Source: Sphingomonas sp. R-74633
GTDB taxonomy: Bacteria > Pseudomonadota > Alphaproteobacteria > Sphingomonadales > Sphingomonadaceae
Direction of reading: 5' to 3'
DNA: 64,000 bases
NCBI RefSeq assembly: GCF_013416555.1
Contig: NZ_JACCFG010000002.1
Coordinates: 124,001-188,000, forward strand
In this document: positions 10,473-19,440 of the stretch, one piece after another
How the letters are laid out: each line of letters begins with the position of its first letter
Numbering within the stretch: the stretch's first letter is position 1
Position numbers and translations under genes: made by a program
Notes under the pieces: generated by a model
Database searches by the model: none
Told to the model about the DNA's origin: nothing
The model's input: only the letters and a program-made list of their open reading frames with translations

Positions 10473-10871
10473 TCAGCCCGGGGTTACATCGAGCGGTCGC
10501 GGCCGCTTGTGCTCATCGACCGCGACGAAGACGAACTGCGCCTGGGTAACCATGCAGCTTTCCTCGGAGTGCCGGGCGCGGCGCCAGGACTGGACGTCGA
10601 TCGTCATCGAGGTGCGCCCGACCTTGACGATATCGGCGAACACCGTGACTTCGTCGCCCACCGCGACCGGCGCGTGGAACTTCATGCCCTCGACCGCGAC
10701 CGTTACCGCCCGCCCGCGCGAATGGCGCGCGGCGACCAGCCCGGCGGCAAGATCCATCTGGCCCATCAGCCAGCCGCCGAAGATGTCGCCATAGGCATTG
10801 GCATCGGCCGGCATCGTGCTGACCCGGATCGCCGGCTGCTGCTGCGGTGGCGTGGCGCCGCCCTCAACCAT
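10473..10871 (-). CDS. Acyl-CoA thioesterase, YciA-like hotdog fold
   Basis: The 132-residue single hotdog protein probably hydrolyses acyl-CoA. The motif RVSTMPADANAYGDIFGGWL with the following helix containing GLVAARHSRG matches the BFIT/YciA group, whose catalytic Asp lies in the helix-adjacent Asn/Asp-Gly-x-Gly-Gly region. The start ATG at 10871 is preferred because it overlaps the stop of the upstream small membrane gene by 8 nt, implying translational coupling; a longer frame reaches 10916. It lies within the pdhC-lpd cluster and may keep the CoA pool free, which is inference. Confidence 0.85.
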   Translation of the reverse strand: MVEGGATPPQQQPAIRVSTMPADANAYGDIFGGWLMGQMDLAAGLVAARHSRGRAVTVAVEGMKFHAPVAVGDEVTVFADIVKVGRTSMTIDVQSWRRARHSEESCMVTQAQFVFVAVDEHKRPRPLDVTPG

Positions 10872-11088
10872 CCGCGCGCGGCTCCGTGCCGGCAAGCTTC
10901 GCCCGATCCTCGGCAATCGCCTTGCGCACCGGGCCCACGCCCATCAGCACCACCGCGATCATGCAGCCAAAGGCGACGATCCAGATATCCTGCGTCGCGC
11001 GCGGGTACGACCAGGCCGCCGCGGTGGCGATCAACGCCGCCACGACCAGCCCGATCACGATATGCACCACTTCGATCAGCACGCGCAT
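10864..11088 (-). CDS. Small membrane protein between pdhC and thioesterase
   Basis: The 74-residue protein has two hydrophobic helices (about 7-25 and 34-50) and a charged C-terminal segment (VRKAIAEDRAKLAGTEP). It is unrecognised. ATG 11088 has GGGAG 8 nt upstream and is preferred over a GTG at 11103, which would start 2 bp after the pdhC stop. Its stop overlaps the start of the thioesterase, so the pair is translationally coupled. Confidence 0.7.
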   Translation of the reverse strand: MRVLIEVVHIVIGLVVAALIATAAAWSYPRATQDIWIVAFGCMIAVVLMGVGPVRKAIAEDRAKLAGTEPRADG

Positions 11089-11105
11089 CGGGTGCACTCC
11101 CACGG

Positions 11106-12416
11106 TCAGGCGATCATCCCGAACGGATTCTCGACCAGTTCCTTGAAGATCTTCATCATCGCGGCGCCGTCGGCCCCGTCGATCGCGCGGTGATCAAAGC
11201 TGCCGGTGGCCGACATGACGGTCGCGACCTGCAGTGCATCGTCGATCACGTACGGACGCTTCTCGCCCGCGCCGATCGCCATGATCATGCCCTGGGGCGG
11301 ATTGATCACCGCTTCGAACTGCTTGATGCCGAACATGCCCATGTTCGAGAGTGACGCGGTGCCGCCCTGATATTCTTCCGGCTTCAGCTTGCCGTCACGG
11401 GCACGCGCCGCGAGATCCTTCATCTCGATCGAGATCGCCGAGACCGCCTTGTTCGCCGCGTCGCGGATGATCGGGGTGATCAGGCCGGTCGGGGTCGAGA
11501 CCGCGACCGACACGTCGGAGCGGCTATATTTGATCAGCTGGTCGCCGGTGTAGGTGACGTTGCACTTGGGCGCCTGCGCAAGCGCGACGCCGAGCGCCTT
11601 GATCAGCAGGTCGTTGACCGAAAGTTTCACGCCGCGCGCCTCGAGCGCCTTGTTGAGGTCGCCGCGCAGCTTGAGCAGCGCGTCGAGGCGAATGTCGAGC
11701 GTCAGGTAGATGTGCGGGATCGTCTGCTTCGACTCGGTGAGGCGGCGCGCGATCGTCTTGCGGATGTTCGAGAGCTTCTCGGCCTCGTGCGGGATCGATT
11801 CGTCCCACCAGACCGGCTTGTGCTCCGCCGGGGCGGCCGCGGCGGCTGGAGCAGCCGAAGGCGCAGCGGCGGAAGCAGCCGGAGCGGCAGCGGCAGGCGC
11901 GGCGCCGGCCTTGGCGCCTTCGATGTCCGCCTTGACGATGCGGCCGTTCGGACCCGAGCCGGTCACGCCGGCCAGGTCGACGCCCTTCTCGGCGGCGACG
12001 CGCTTGGCGAGCGGGCTCGCCTTGACGCGATCTCCCGAAGCCGCAGCCGCCTGCGCGGGCGCAGGTGCCGGAGTCGGCGCGGGTGCCGGGGCAGCCTCCG
12101 CCTTCTTCTCTTCCGCCTTGGGAGCAGGCGCAGCGGCCGGGGCCGGCGCGGCAGCGGCGGTCGAGGCGTCCTCGCCCTCACCGGCGATAATCGCGATCAC
12201 GGTGCCGACCTTCACATTGTCGGTACCCTCGGCAACGAGGATCTTGGCGATCACGCCCTCGTCGACCGCTTCGAATTCCATCGTCGCCTTGTCGGTCTCG
12301 ATCTCGGCCATGAGGTCGCCGGACTTCACCGTGTCGCCCTCCTTCACAAGCCACTTGGCGAGGGTGCCCTCTTCCATCGTGGGGGAAAGCGCAGGCATCT
12401 TGATTTCGATCGACAT
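11106..12416 (-). CDS. pdhC: Pyruvate dehydrogenase E2, dihydrolipoamide acetyltransferase
   Basis: E2 forms the core of the pyruvate dehydrogenase complex and moves the acetyl group from lipoamide to CoA. The 436-residue protein starts [18 protein letters not shown], has one lipoyl domain with the lipoylated Lys43 in [10 protein letters not shown], an Ala/Pro linker (about 85-215), a peripheral-subunit-binding domain ([15 protein letters not shown]...[11 protein letters not shown]) and the catalytic domain with DHRAIDG near the end. The start at 12416 fits the family; upstream in-frame codons are intergenic. E1 genes are not in this window. It is divergent from the universal stress gene. Confidence 0.96.
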   Translation of the reverse strand: MSIEIKMPALSPTMEEGTLAKWLVKEGDTVKSGDLMAEIETDKATMEFEAVDEGVIAKILVAEGTDNVKVGTVIAIIAGEGEDASTAAAAPAPAAAPAPKAEEKKAEAAPAPAPTPAPAPAQAAAASGDRVKASPLAKRVAAEKGVDLAGVTGSGPNGRIVKADIEGAKAGAAPAAAAPAASAAAPSAAPAAAAAPAEHKPVWWDESIPHEAEKLSNIRKTIARRLTESKQTIPHIYLTLDIRLDALLKLRGDLNKALEARGVKLSVNDLLIKALGVALAQAPKCNVTYTGDQLIKYSRSDVSVAVSTPTGLITPIIRDAANKAVSAISIEMKDLAARARDGKLKPEEYQGGTASLSNMGMFGIKQFEAVINPPQGMIMAIGAGEKRPYVIDDALQVATVMSATGSFDHRAIDGADGAAMMKIFKELVENPFGMIA

Positions 12417-12547
12417 GAAGGTTCCCGTCATTGGAGCCCGGAACAGGTTCGCGGCCCTCTTTGCGCCGCCCCCGCCCCGGGTCAAGAGACGCGCTTGCAG
12501 GAAATGACGCTACGGGGCACGTAACGCGCCAGGAAGAGGATCAATCC

Positions 12548-13003
12548 ATGCGCACCTATCTGGTGGTGATCGACGAAAGCCCCGAGGCGGAGATTGCGCT
12601 GCGCTTCGCCGCGCGGCGTGCCGCGAAGACCGGCGGCAACGTCGAAATTCTCGCGCTGATCCCCCGGCCCGACTTCGTCCAATGGGGCGGCGTGATGGCC
12701 ACGATCGAGGAAGAAGGCCGCGAACGCGCCGAAGCGCTGGTCGCCCGCGCCGCCGGCACGCTGTTCACCGAATCGGGCCTCAAGCCCTCGATCACGGTTC
12801 GGGAAGGCGATGGTCCCAAGATCGTCCGCGAGATGCTTGCCGCCAATCGCGAGATCGCCGCGCTCGTGCTCGGCGCCGCCGCGAGCGGCGCGCCGGGGCC
12901 GATGGTTGCGCACTTTGCCGGGTCGGATGCCGGTACGCTGCCGGTGCCGGTGATGATCATCCCGGGCGCGCTCGACATGGATGCGATCGATCGGCTGAGC
13001 TGA
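12548..13003 (+). CDS. Universal stress protein, single UspA domain
   Basis: The 151-residue protein starts MRTYLVVIDESPEAEIALRF, the first strand and helix of the Usp fold, with an Asp at the nucleotide site (VIDES). The later segment LVLGAAASGAPGPMVAHFAG corresponds to the ATP-binding G-x2-G-x9-G loop but is loosely conserved, so ATP binding is uncertain. An AGGAAGAGGA ribosome site precedes the ATG. It is transcribed divergently from pdhC. Confidence 0.88.
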   Translation: MRTYLVVIDESPEAEIALRFAARRAAKTGGNVEILALIPRPDFVQWGGVMATIEEEGRERAEALVARAAGTLFTESGLKPSITVREGDGPKIVREMLAANREIAALVLGAAASGAPGPMVAHFAGSDAGTLPVPVMIIPGALDMDAIDRLS

Positions 13004-13009
13004 AAACCC

Positions 13010-13032
13010 CTCTCCCGTCGGGAGCGGGAGAG
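13010..13032. terminator. Short hairpin after the universal stress gene
   Basis: CTCTCCCG (13010-13017) and CGGGAGAG (13025-13032) form an 8-bp perfect stem with a 7-nt loop directly after the stop codon at 13003. There is no T-run, so it is either a weak terminator or a common intergenic palindrome. Confidence 0.4.
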
Positions 13033-13071
13033 TAGATTGACCCACCTCCCGTCCCCCGTCACTCTCCCGGC

Positions 13072-14340
13072 ATGCGCATCCTCGCTTTCGCTCCGCTCGC
13101 CCTGCTCCTCCCCGCCGCCGCCCAGGCGCAGGAGAAGCCCGATCCGGCCCATCTCAAGGCGACCGTCGACAAGCTGGTGAGCTTCGGCACCCGCCACACC
13201 CTCTCCGATCCGGAAAACCCCACGCGCGGCATCGGCGCCGCACGCCGCTGGTTCGCCGCCGAGCTCTCGAAGATCGGCGACCAGTGCAACTGCATCGAAG
13301 TCGCCAATATCGCCCGCACCTTCACCGGTCCGCGCGCGCCGAACGGCGTCGAGATCGTCGACGTCCTCGGCTTCCAGGCCGGCACCGACCCCAAGCGCGT
13401 CGTCATCGTCATGGGCCATATCGACAGCCGCGTGACCGATGTGATGAACGCCACCGCCGACGCCCCCGGCGCCAATGACGACGGTTCGGGCACCGCGCTG
13501 GTGCTCGAGGCCGCCCGCATCCTGTCGAAGCAGAAGTTCAAGGCGACGATCGTCTATGCCGCGCTCTCGGGCGAGGAGCAGGGACTGTTCGGCGGGCAGC
13601 TGCTTGCCGAGACCGCCAAGGAGCGCGGCTGGACGGTCACCGCGGTGCTCAACAACGATATCGTCGGCAACACCGTCGGCACCGACGGTCGCAAGGTCGC
13701 GGACCGGGTCCGCGTCTTCTCCGAGACCTTCAGCGAAGGCGACGAACCCGCCTCGCTCAAGGGGCTGCGCGCCGATGGCGGCGAGGATGACGGCCCCTCG
13801 CGCGCGCTTGCCAAGGCCGTCGATCAGGTCGCCGGCAAGATCCCCGGCGGGCTCGACGCCTTCCTGGTCCGCCGGCCCGATCGATTCGGCCGCGGCGGCG
13901 ATCACTCGCCCTTCCTCAAGCTCGGCTATCCGGCGGTACGCTTCTCGGTCGGCGTCGAGAATTATGACGCGCAGCACCAGGACCTCGTCCCCGGCAAGGG
14001 CGATACTGCCGACAAGATGGACTTTCCCTATCTCGCCAAGGTGACGGCGATCAACGTGGCGACGATCCGCCGCCTCGCCTCTGCCCCCGCCGCGCCCGAC
14101 AAGGTGACGATCGGTGGCGCGCTGTCGACCGACACCTCGGTCAAATGGGCCGCGGTCCCCGGCGCAGTGAAATATCGCATCCACTGGCGCCGCGCCGACG
14201 CGCAGGACTGGACCAACCAGCTTGACGTGACGGGCACCGAGGCGAGCCTGAAGAATGTCGTGGTGGACGACAGCTTTGTCGGAGTGTCGGCGATCGGCGC
14301 CGATGGCGCGGAGAGCCTGGTCACCTTCGGGCGACGATGA
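13072..14340 (+). CDS. Secreted M28 family zinc peptidase
   Basis: The 422-residue protein has a signal peptide (ALLLPAAAQAQ) and an aminopeptidase-type M28 domain. Metal ligands are visible as GHIDS (His), ANDDGSG (bridging Asp), SGEEQGLFG (catalytic Glu and ligand), and GGDHSPF (last His). The C-terminal ~85 residues form a fibronectin-III-like module (DTSVKWAAVPGAVKYRIHW). It probably degrades peptides in the periplasm or outside the cell. It is convergent with the RcnB-like gene; a paired palindrome lies between them. Confidence 0.92.
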   Translation: MRILAFAPLALLLPAAAQAQEKPDPAHLKATVDKLVSFGTRHTLSDPENPTRGIGAARRWFAAELSKIGDQCNCIEVANIARTFTGPRAPNGVEIVDVLGFQAGTDPKRVVIVMGHIDSRVTDVMNATADAPGANDDGSGTALVLEAARILSKQKFKATIVYAALSGEEQGLFGGQLLAETAKERGWTVTAVLNNDIVGNTVGTDGRKVADRVRVFSETFSEGDEPASLKGLRADGGEDDGPSRALAKAVDQVAGKIPGGLDAFLVRRPDRFGRGGDHSPFLKLGYPAVRFSVGVENYDAQHQDLVPGKGDTADKMDFPYLAKVTAINVATIRRLASAPAAPDKVTIGGALSTDTSVKWAAVPGAVKYRIHWRRADAQDWTNQLDVTGTEASLKNVVVDDSFVGVSAIGADGAESLVTFGRR

Positions 14341-14348
14341 GCCCGTGC

Positions 14349-14431
14349 GTCATCCCGGCGGAAGCCGGGACCCGAAACCAAAAGCGGTTCAGCAGATAAA
14401 CGCTGGCCCCCGGCTTTCGCCGGGGTGACGA
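14349..14431. repeat. REP-like paired palindrome, copy A
   Basis: The left arm CGTCATCCCGGCGGAAGCC (from 14349) and the right arm ending CGGCTTTCGCCGGGGTGACG (to 14430) are inverted copies of one another, and each arm is itself a small GC hairpin. The element fills the gap between two convergent genes and could fold into a large bidirectional terminator-like structure. Related copies lie at 26606, 27854, 37225 and 39299. Confidence 0.75.
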
Positions 14432-14438
14432 TCCCGGA

Positions 14439-15485
14439 TCAGCGGCAGCCGCAGACGCAGCACTTGACCGGCGCACGATAGCGGCGAACCGGGGCCTTGC
14501 GGACCACGCGGCGCGGGGCCGACCGGACGTAGGTCGTGGTCGTCGCGACTTCCTCGACCACTTCCTCGGTGACCGTGGTCGTGGTGGTCGTCGTGCCGGG
14601 GATGACGATTACGGTCGTTCCCACCGGCGCACCATAATAGCTGGCGCTGCCCTGATAGCTGCCCTGGGCGCCGTAATAGGCCTGGCCCGAGCCGTAATAG
14701 CCCTGGACTTGTGCCGCCGGCGGCGCACCGATCGCGCCGGCCGGCGGCAGACTCCCCCCGGAGTATCCGTCATAATAATCGTTCGGATCGACCGGCTGGA
14801 TCGGTTGGCGATAGCCGGCCCCCACGGTCGCGTTCGAATAGCTGTACGAATTGGAATAGGCGCCGCTCGAATCGGACCAGGCGCCGGCATCCGCGTCGCC
14901 CCAGCCGATGCCATCGACCGAATCCCACACGTCGCCGCGGTCGTCGACCAGCACGGCGTCATCATAATAGCGCACCCAGAAATAGCCGTAGGGCGGCGCG
15001 GCCAGACCCCAGTTCAGATAGTCAGGAATGCGGAAGCCGCTGCCCATCCAGTAATTGGGCAGATGGCCGCCACGGCCCATGCGGCGATAATTATTCCAGC
15101 CGCCGGGTGCCTGGGCACCGGCATACCAGCGGCCGTTGATCTGACCGCCCCAGCGGTTGCCATTGCCGTGCTGGCCGACATTCTGGCCGTGACCGCGCGG
15201 CGGCAGCGCGTTCCAGCGGCCATTCTGCCAGACGCGCGCGCCGGCGGTGGGCACGCCGGGGCCGGTATGGATGCGGGTCGGCGCCGGGCCAGGGATATGC
15301 GGCGGATTGGACGAGACGCGCGGGGGCATCGGCATCGGCACGCTGCGGGGTGCCATCCCGCCAGGTGCCGGGATCGGGCCGCCGCTGCCGCCCCAGGTCG
15401 GGCCGGGCGAGGTCACCTGCGCGGCCGCCGGCAGCGCTGCCAGCAGCGCCGTGGCCATCAGGGCCGGCTTCAACAGGTGACGCAT
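14439..15485 (-). CDS. RcnB family periplasmic protein with Cys-rich tail
   Basis: The 348-residue protein has a signal peptide (ALLAALPAAAQ), a long Pro/Gly/Asn/Trp-rich region, and the RcnB-type module with RMGRGGHLPNYWM...YLNWGLAAPPYGYFWVRYYDDAVLVD. RcnB proteins sit in the periplasm and affect nickel/cobalt levels in E. coli, but most alphaproteobacterial members are of unknown role. The second half is Tyr/Ser/Gly-rich, followed by TTTTTTVTEEVVEEVATTTT and a basic end with CCVCGCR, an unusual four-Cys terminus that could bind metal. ATG 15485 has AAAGGAG 7 nt upstream. Confidence 0.85.
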   Translation of the reverse strand: MRHLLKPALMATALLAALPAAAQVTSPGPTWGGSGGPIPAPGGMAPRSVPMPMPPRVSSNPPHIPGPAPTRIHTGPGVPTAGARVWQNGRWNALPPRGHGQNVGQHGNGNRWGGQINGRWYAGAQAPGGWNNYRRMGRGGHLPNYWMGSGFRIPDYLNWGLAAPPYGYFWVRYYDDAVLVDDRGDVWDSVDGIGWGDADAGAWSDSSGAYSNSYSYSNATVGAGYRQPIQPVDPNDYYDGYSGGSLPPAGAIGAPPAAQVQGYYGSGQAYYGAQGSYQGSASYYGAPVGTTVIVIPGTTTTTTTVTEEVVEEVATTTTYVRSAPRRVVRKAPVRRYRAPVKCCVCGCR

Positions 15486-15600
15486 CGCAAACTCCTTTGG
15501 GCCATGGCAGAGCCGCCCCGCTCTCATGGTTGCCAAAGGATTAAACCCCGCGCGTGAGCCGCGCCACTTTTGCCTATGCTTAACGGAGTCCCGTTCCGGG

Positions 15601-16086
15601 TCAGCCGACCAGTCTGGGACCGAGGATCCGCACCAGCGCCTCGCAACCCGCCGCGTCGCCGGCATCGAAACGTGCCGGATTGGGGCTGTCGAGGTCGAAC
15701 ACGCCGATCAACTCGCCCTGGACGACGATCGGCACGACCAGCTCGGAGCGGCTGTCGGCGTCGCAGGCGATATGGCCGGGAAAGGCGTGGACGTCCTCGA
15801 CCAGCTGGGTCTCGCGGGTGGTCGCTGCGGCGCCGCACACGCCCTTGCCGAACGGAATGCGGATGCAGGCGGCCTTGCCCTGGAAGGGTCCCAGGACGAG
15901 CTCGTCGTTCACATTGCGGTAGAAGCCGGCCCAGTTGAGGTCGGGCAGATACTGCCAGATCAGCGCCGAGACATTCGCCATGTTGGCGATCGCGTCCGGC
16001 TCGTCGGCGGTGAGCGAATCGAGCGCGGCGGCGAGGTCGCGGTAGAGCTCGGTCTTGTCGGTGGTGGTGACGTCGAAGGTATACAT
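15601..16086 (-). CDS. msrC: Free methionine-(R)-sulfoxide reductase, GAF domain
   Basis: The 161-residue single GAF-domain enzyme reduces free Met-R-sulfoxide, a repair activity during oxidative stress. The fRMsr pattern is clear: WAGFYRNVNDELVLGPFQG, then KAACIRIPFGKGVCG and HIACDADSRSELVVP, which supply the three conserved Cys used in catalysis and resolution. It is full length. Downstream genes on the same strand are separate; it may be monocistronic. Confidence 0.93.
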   Translation of the reverse strand: MYTFDVTTTDKTELYRDLAAALDSLTADEPDAIANMANVSALIWQYLPDLNWAGFYRNVNDELVLGPFQGKAACIRIPFGKGVCGAAATTRETQLVEDVHAFPGHIACDADSRSELVVPIVVQGELIGVFDLDSPNPARFDAGDAAGCEALVRILGPRLVG

Positions 16087-16147
16087 GGCGGTGATGTAGG
16101 CGATCGCACCGTCCAGCGGGAGAGGCGAAAGCGACAGATTGCGAAGG

Positions 16148-16564
16148 CTAGTCTAGCCGGACCTTGCCACGCCCGGCCTTTACCTGCGCCCGGTCCTTCT
16201 TCTCGTCGACCCGGCGCGCCTTGGCCGCCTTGCTCGGCTTGGTCTTGATCCGCCGGGCGTCGCGCTCATGCGCCTTTTCGATCAGCTCGATCACCCGTTC
16301 GCGGGCATCGGCGCGGTTGGCCTCCTGGGTGCGGAACTTGCGCGCGGTTATCACCAGCTCGCCGTCGAGGGTGAGCTTCGAGCCCGCCAGCGTCTTGAAC
16401 TTCTGCCAGGCATAGGGCGCCAGGCCGAGCTTGAACACGTCGATGCGCAGCTGGACGGCGGTGGCGACCTTGTTGACGTTCTGCCCGCCCGGCCCGGTCG
16501 AGGCGAGAAACTTCTCCTCGACGATCGCCGCGTCGGGCAGTTCAGCCACGGCCGAACCCGGCAT
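16148..16564 (-). CDS. arfB: Alternative ribosome-rescue factor / peptidyl-tRNA hydrolase ArfB
   Basis: The 138-residue protein has the release-factor GGQ motif (TGPGGQNVNK at about 24-33) and a basic, disordered C-terminal tail (KTKPSKAAKARRVDEKKDR) that in ArfB enters the empty mRNA channel of stalled ribosomes. The ATG at 16564 overlaps the pseudouridine synthase gene by 23 nt; a GTG at 16549 with an 8-nt overlap is an alternative start. The overlap suggests co-translation with the upstream gene. Confidence 0.93.
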   Translation of the reverse strand: MPGSAVAELPDAAIVEEKFLASTGPGGQNVNKVATAVQLRIDVFKLGLAPYAWQKFKTLAGSKLTLDGELVITARKFRTQEANRADARERVIELIEKAHERDARRIKTKPSKAAKARRVDEKKDRAQVKAGRGKVRLD

Positions 16565-17192
16565 TGTGGAAGCGCACCGGCAGCGGCGCGGTCGCGTGGA
16601 TATCGTCCTTGCCTTCGCGCGGCACGGTCAGCTCGACCGCGTGAAGCATCATCGCCGGGCCGCCGCGGCCATAGACCGGGTCGCCGAGCACCGGCACGCC
16701 CAGCCCATCGGCGGCGTGGACACGGATCTGATGGGTGCGGCCGGTCTCGGGATAGAAGGCGACCAGGCTCTTGCCGTCCTTGCGCTCCATCACCTTGTAG
16801 CGCGTGATCGAGGGCTTGCCCTTGGGATCGCCGATCATCCGCCAGCCTTCTTCGCGGGTCGAGACCTTGGACAGCGCCAGTTCGATCGTGCCGCTGTCGT
16901 CCTTGGGCTCGCCGTCGAGGATGGCGAGATAGCGCTTGGCCACTGCGCCGGCCTCAAAGGCCTGGGCGAAGCGCTTCATCGCCTTGGGGTTGCGCGCGAG
17001 CAACAGGCAGCCGCTGGTGTCGCGGTCCAGCCGGTGGACAGGCAGCGGCAGGCGCTGGAAGCCGAAGGTCAACTGGTCGAGCAGATCCTCGAGGCTTTCC
17101 GAGCGGTCCCGCGGACGATCGACCGGCAGGCCCGCAGGCTTGTCGATTACCAGAGCTTCGCCATCAATGAAGAGCACGCGATCCTTGAACAT
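16542..17192 (-). CDS. RluA-family RNA pseudouridine synthase
   Basis: The 216-residue protein is a short RluA-type enzyme without an S4 domain. The catalytic motif HRLDRDTSGCLLLAR contains the nucleophilic Asp, and later PETGRTHQIRVH and GDPVYGRGG are family signatures. The substrate uridine (23S rRNA or tRNA) cannot be told from sequence. It overlaps the arfB start at its 3' end, so the two are likely one transcript. Confidence 0.92.
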   Translation of the reverse strand: MFKDRVLFIDGEALVIDKPAGLPVDRPRDRSESLEDLLDQLTFGFQRLPLPVHRLDRDTSGCLLLARNPKAMKRFAQAFEAGAVAKRYLAILDGEPKDDSGTIELALSKVSTREEGWRMIGDPKGKPSITRYKVMERKDGKSLVAFYPETGRTHQIRVHAADGLGVPVLGDPVYGRGGPAMMLHAVELTVPREGKDDIHATAPLPVRFHNAGFGRG

Positions 17193-17246
17193 CGCCCGCC
17201 CATGCCACCGCCGGCGCCGAAGCGCCAGCGGTGGGTGGGTTTCAGC

Positions 17247-17930
17247 TTAGCGCTGGAAGCGGATCGAGCAGGTCGACATGCGGCCCTGCACGGTCGTGCG
17301 CCAGTTGCCGGTCCACTCGCCGCGCATGTCGCGGGCCTTGTCGCGGCACTTGCGCTCGGCGTCCGACTGATTCCAGATCGGGCCGACTTCGATGTCGCGG
17401 ATCACGCCGCCGGTGCCCCAGCCGCCGCCGTTGCCGGGATAGCCGCCGCCATTGCCGGGGCCACCGCCCCAGTTGCCGCCACCGCCCGGACGGCCACCGC
17501 CGGGACGACCCCAGCCGCCTTCGCCATAACCGCCATTGTCACCCCAGCCGTTATTCCGGCGCGGGTCGAGGTCGGTGATGCGATAGAGCAGGCGCGGGCC
17601 GCCGCTGCGCGGAATGCCCGAGATCACGCCGCCGCGCAGGTCGAGGCGAACGCGGGCGCCGCGCGACGGATCGTAGAGGTTGACTGCATCGCGGCTGCGA
17701 TTGGTCTCGTCGAAGCGGTGGATCAGCGTGCCGTCATCGGCGAACTCGACCCAACGGCCGGGACGCGTCTCGACAAAGGCGCCGCCGCCGCTGTGGCGAA
17801 CACGGCCGACATTGTTGCCGTCCACCCGCTGCATGGCGGGCGCGGCGTGCGGCTTCGCCGGAGCGGCCGACGCGGCAGTGCCGGCCAGCAGTGCGGCGGA
17901 CAAGGCTAGGCAGGAAATTCTTGCGAGCAT
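17247..17930 (-). CDS. Secreted Gly-rich hypothetical protein
   Basis: The 227-residue protein starts with a signal peptide ending near ASAAPAKPHA. Residues 35-120 contain WVEFADDGTLIHRFDETNRS, and residues 125-175 are a low-complexity Gly/Asn/Trp/Pro tract. The C-terminal ~50 residues hold two Cys (ERKCRDKARD and STCSIRFQR) that could form a disulfide. No family was recognised. The Gly-rich linker resembles those of envelope-associated proteins. The neighbours on the same strand are separate. Confidence 0.75.
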   Translation of the reverse strand: MLARISCLALSAALLAGTAASAAPAKPHAAPAMQRVDGNNVGRVRHSGGGAFVETRPGRWVEFADDGTLIHRFDETNRSRDAVNLYDPSRGARVRLDLRGGVISGIPRSGGPRLLYRITDLDPRRNNGWGDNGGYGEGGWGRPGGGRPGGGGNWGGGPGNGGGYPGNGGGWGTGGVIRDIEVGPIWNQSDAERKCRDKARDMRGEWTGNWRTTVQGRMSTCSIRFQR

Positions 17931-18095
17931 GGTTCATTCTCCCCTGGCTGCATCTTCGGGCCTTTTGACCCGATCGACACAGCTGCGCAACGATTCAGCA
18001 ATGCGCATGGTTGCGTGATGATTGCGTGACCCTTTTCGCTTGAACCGCGTTTGAACGATGATGCCAGCCTCGCGAAAGGTTGGGCCGGCAGCGTG

Positions 18096-18866
18096 ATGGG
18101 GTTGCGTATGCGTATTCCGGCCCTCGCCCTATTCCTGCTCGCGCCAATGGCGGTGCATGCCGAGGAGGATGCCCCGCCCCCGGCCGCGACCGCATCGGTC
18201 GCGCGACTGTTCAACCACCTCCCCTATGGCGAGGCCGATCCGACGGCGCTGCTGCCGGTGCCGAGCCTGCCGGGCTGCACGATGGCGCGTGAAGTGGTCG
18301 GGGATCTCGAGCGGCTGCTCAGCGCGGCGCGGGCCGAAGGCGTCGATCTGGGTGCGGCATCCTGCTTCCGCTCGGTCGCCTATCAGCGCCGGGTGTTCTG
18401 CGCCGGCGCCGGCAATTGCGACGCGGTGGCGGCACAGCGCGCCCGCTTCGTCGCGCCGCCGGGGTATAGCGAGCACGCCACCGGCTATGCGATCGACTTC
18501 GTCCAGCGCGGCGGCGACTGCCGGGCGGTCGAGCAATGCTTCTTCCTCACCCCCGGCGGTCAATGGCTGATGAAGCGCGGGCCGGAGTTCGGCTTCGAGC
18601 TTTCCTTCCCGGCCGGCAACAAGCAGGGCGTCGGCTGGGAGCCCTGGCATTGGCGCTGGACCAGCACACCGGCAGCCCGCGCGCGTTTTGCATTTGCCCA
18701 GGCGAGCTTCCCTGCGCTGCCCGCGGCACAAATAAAAACAGCGGCCGGACACGAGGTCCGGCCGCCGTCCCTGGAGACCGCGCCAGGAGGGGGAATTTAC
18801 GCGGTCTCGACTTCGCGGTGGGGAGCCGCGATCTTGTTGGCCAGCTCGGCGACCTTGCGGCCCTGA
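18096..18866 (+). CDS. M15 family D-alanyl-D-alanine carboxypeptidase (VanY-like)
   Basis: A periplasmic zinc peptidase that trims peptidoglycan stem peptides. After a signal peptide ([14 protein letters not shown]) come the M15B motifs [24 protein letters not shown] (His and Asp zinc ligands) and EPWHWRW (His). The ATG at 18096 or 18108 could start it. The frame runs about 45 residues past the expected end of the domain, through the terminator hairpin of the convergent wrbA gene, and overlaps wrbA by 70 bp, so the native stop may have been lost or the tail is a late extension. Confidence 0.85.
   Translation: MGLRMRIPALALFLLAPMAVHAEEDAPPPAATASVARLFNHLPYGEADPTALLPVPSLPGCTMAREVVGDLERLLSAARAEGVDLGAASCFRSVAYQRRVFCAGAGNCDAVAAQRARFVAPPGYSEHATGYAIDFVQRGGDCRAVEQCFFLTPGGQWLMKRGPEFGFELSFPAGNKQGVGWEPWHWRWTSTPAARARFAFAQASFPALPAAQIKTAAGHEVRPPSLETAPGGGIYAVSTSRWGAAILLASSATLRP
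18731..18765 (-). terminator. Rho-independent terminator of wrbA, inside the convergent gene
   Basis: The 10-bp perfect stem GCGGCCGGAC/GTCCGGCCGC (18741-18765) is followed, on the minus strand, by TGTTTTTATTTG. It lies about 30 bp after the wrbA stop and within the open frame of the carboxypeptidase gene. Confidence 0.88.
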
Positions 18867-19423
18867 TAGCGGGCGCCATCCAGCTCGGCCTGGCTCGGCA
18901 GGCGGCTGCCGTCCGAGTCCGAGATGGTGGTCGCGCCGTAGGGCGAGCCGCCCTTCACTTCATCGACACCGCTCTGGCCGGCATAGCCATAGTCGAGGCC
19001 GACGATGTTGAGGCCGAAGTGGAGCAGGTTGGTGATGATCGAGAAGAGCGTCGTCTCCTGGCCGCCATGCTGGGTGGCGGTCGAAGTGAAGGCACCGCCG
19101 ACCTTGCCGTTCAGCTGGCCCTGGAACCAGACGCCGCCGGCGCGATCCCAGAAGCTCGCCATCTGGCTGGCCATGCGGCCGAAGCGGGTCGGCGCACCGA
19201 CGATGATACCGTCATAATTCGCCAGCTCATTGACGTCCTCGAGCACCGGATGGCTGTGATCGGCGACGAAACCGGCGGCCTGCGCCACTTCGAACGGCGC
19301 GGTCTCGGGAACGCGGCGGACATCGACGGTGGCACCCGTGCTGCGCGCGCCCTCGGCGACGGCATCGGCCATCTTCGCGAGGTGGCCATAGGACGAGTAA
19401 TAGAGAACGAGGATCTTGGACAT
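18797..19423 (-). CDS. wrbA: NAD(P)H:quinone oxidoreductase WrbA
   Basis: The 208-residue flavodoxin-like FMN enzyme carries out two-electron reduction of quinones, protecting against oxidative stress. FMN-binding loops are visible: [25 protein letters not shown] and [13 protein letters not shown], all standard WrbA motifs. The pirin gene lies 17 bp upstream on the same strand, and a LysR regulator is nearby on the other strand. The pair is probably a quinone/redox-responsive operon. Confidence 0.96.
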   Translation of the reverse strand: MSKILVLYYSSYGHLAKMADAVAEGARSTGATVDVRRVPETAPFEVAQAAGFVADHSHPVLEDVNELANYDGIIVGAPTRFGRMASQMASFWDRAGGVWFQGQLNGKVGGAFTSTATQHGGQETTLFSIITNLLHFGLNIVGLDYGYAGQSGVDEVKGGSPYGATTISDSDGSRLPSQAELDGARYQGRKVAELANKIAAPHREVETA

Positions 19424-19440
19424 GATGCGATTCCCTTGTG

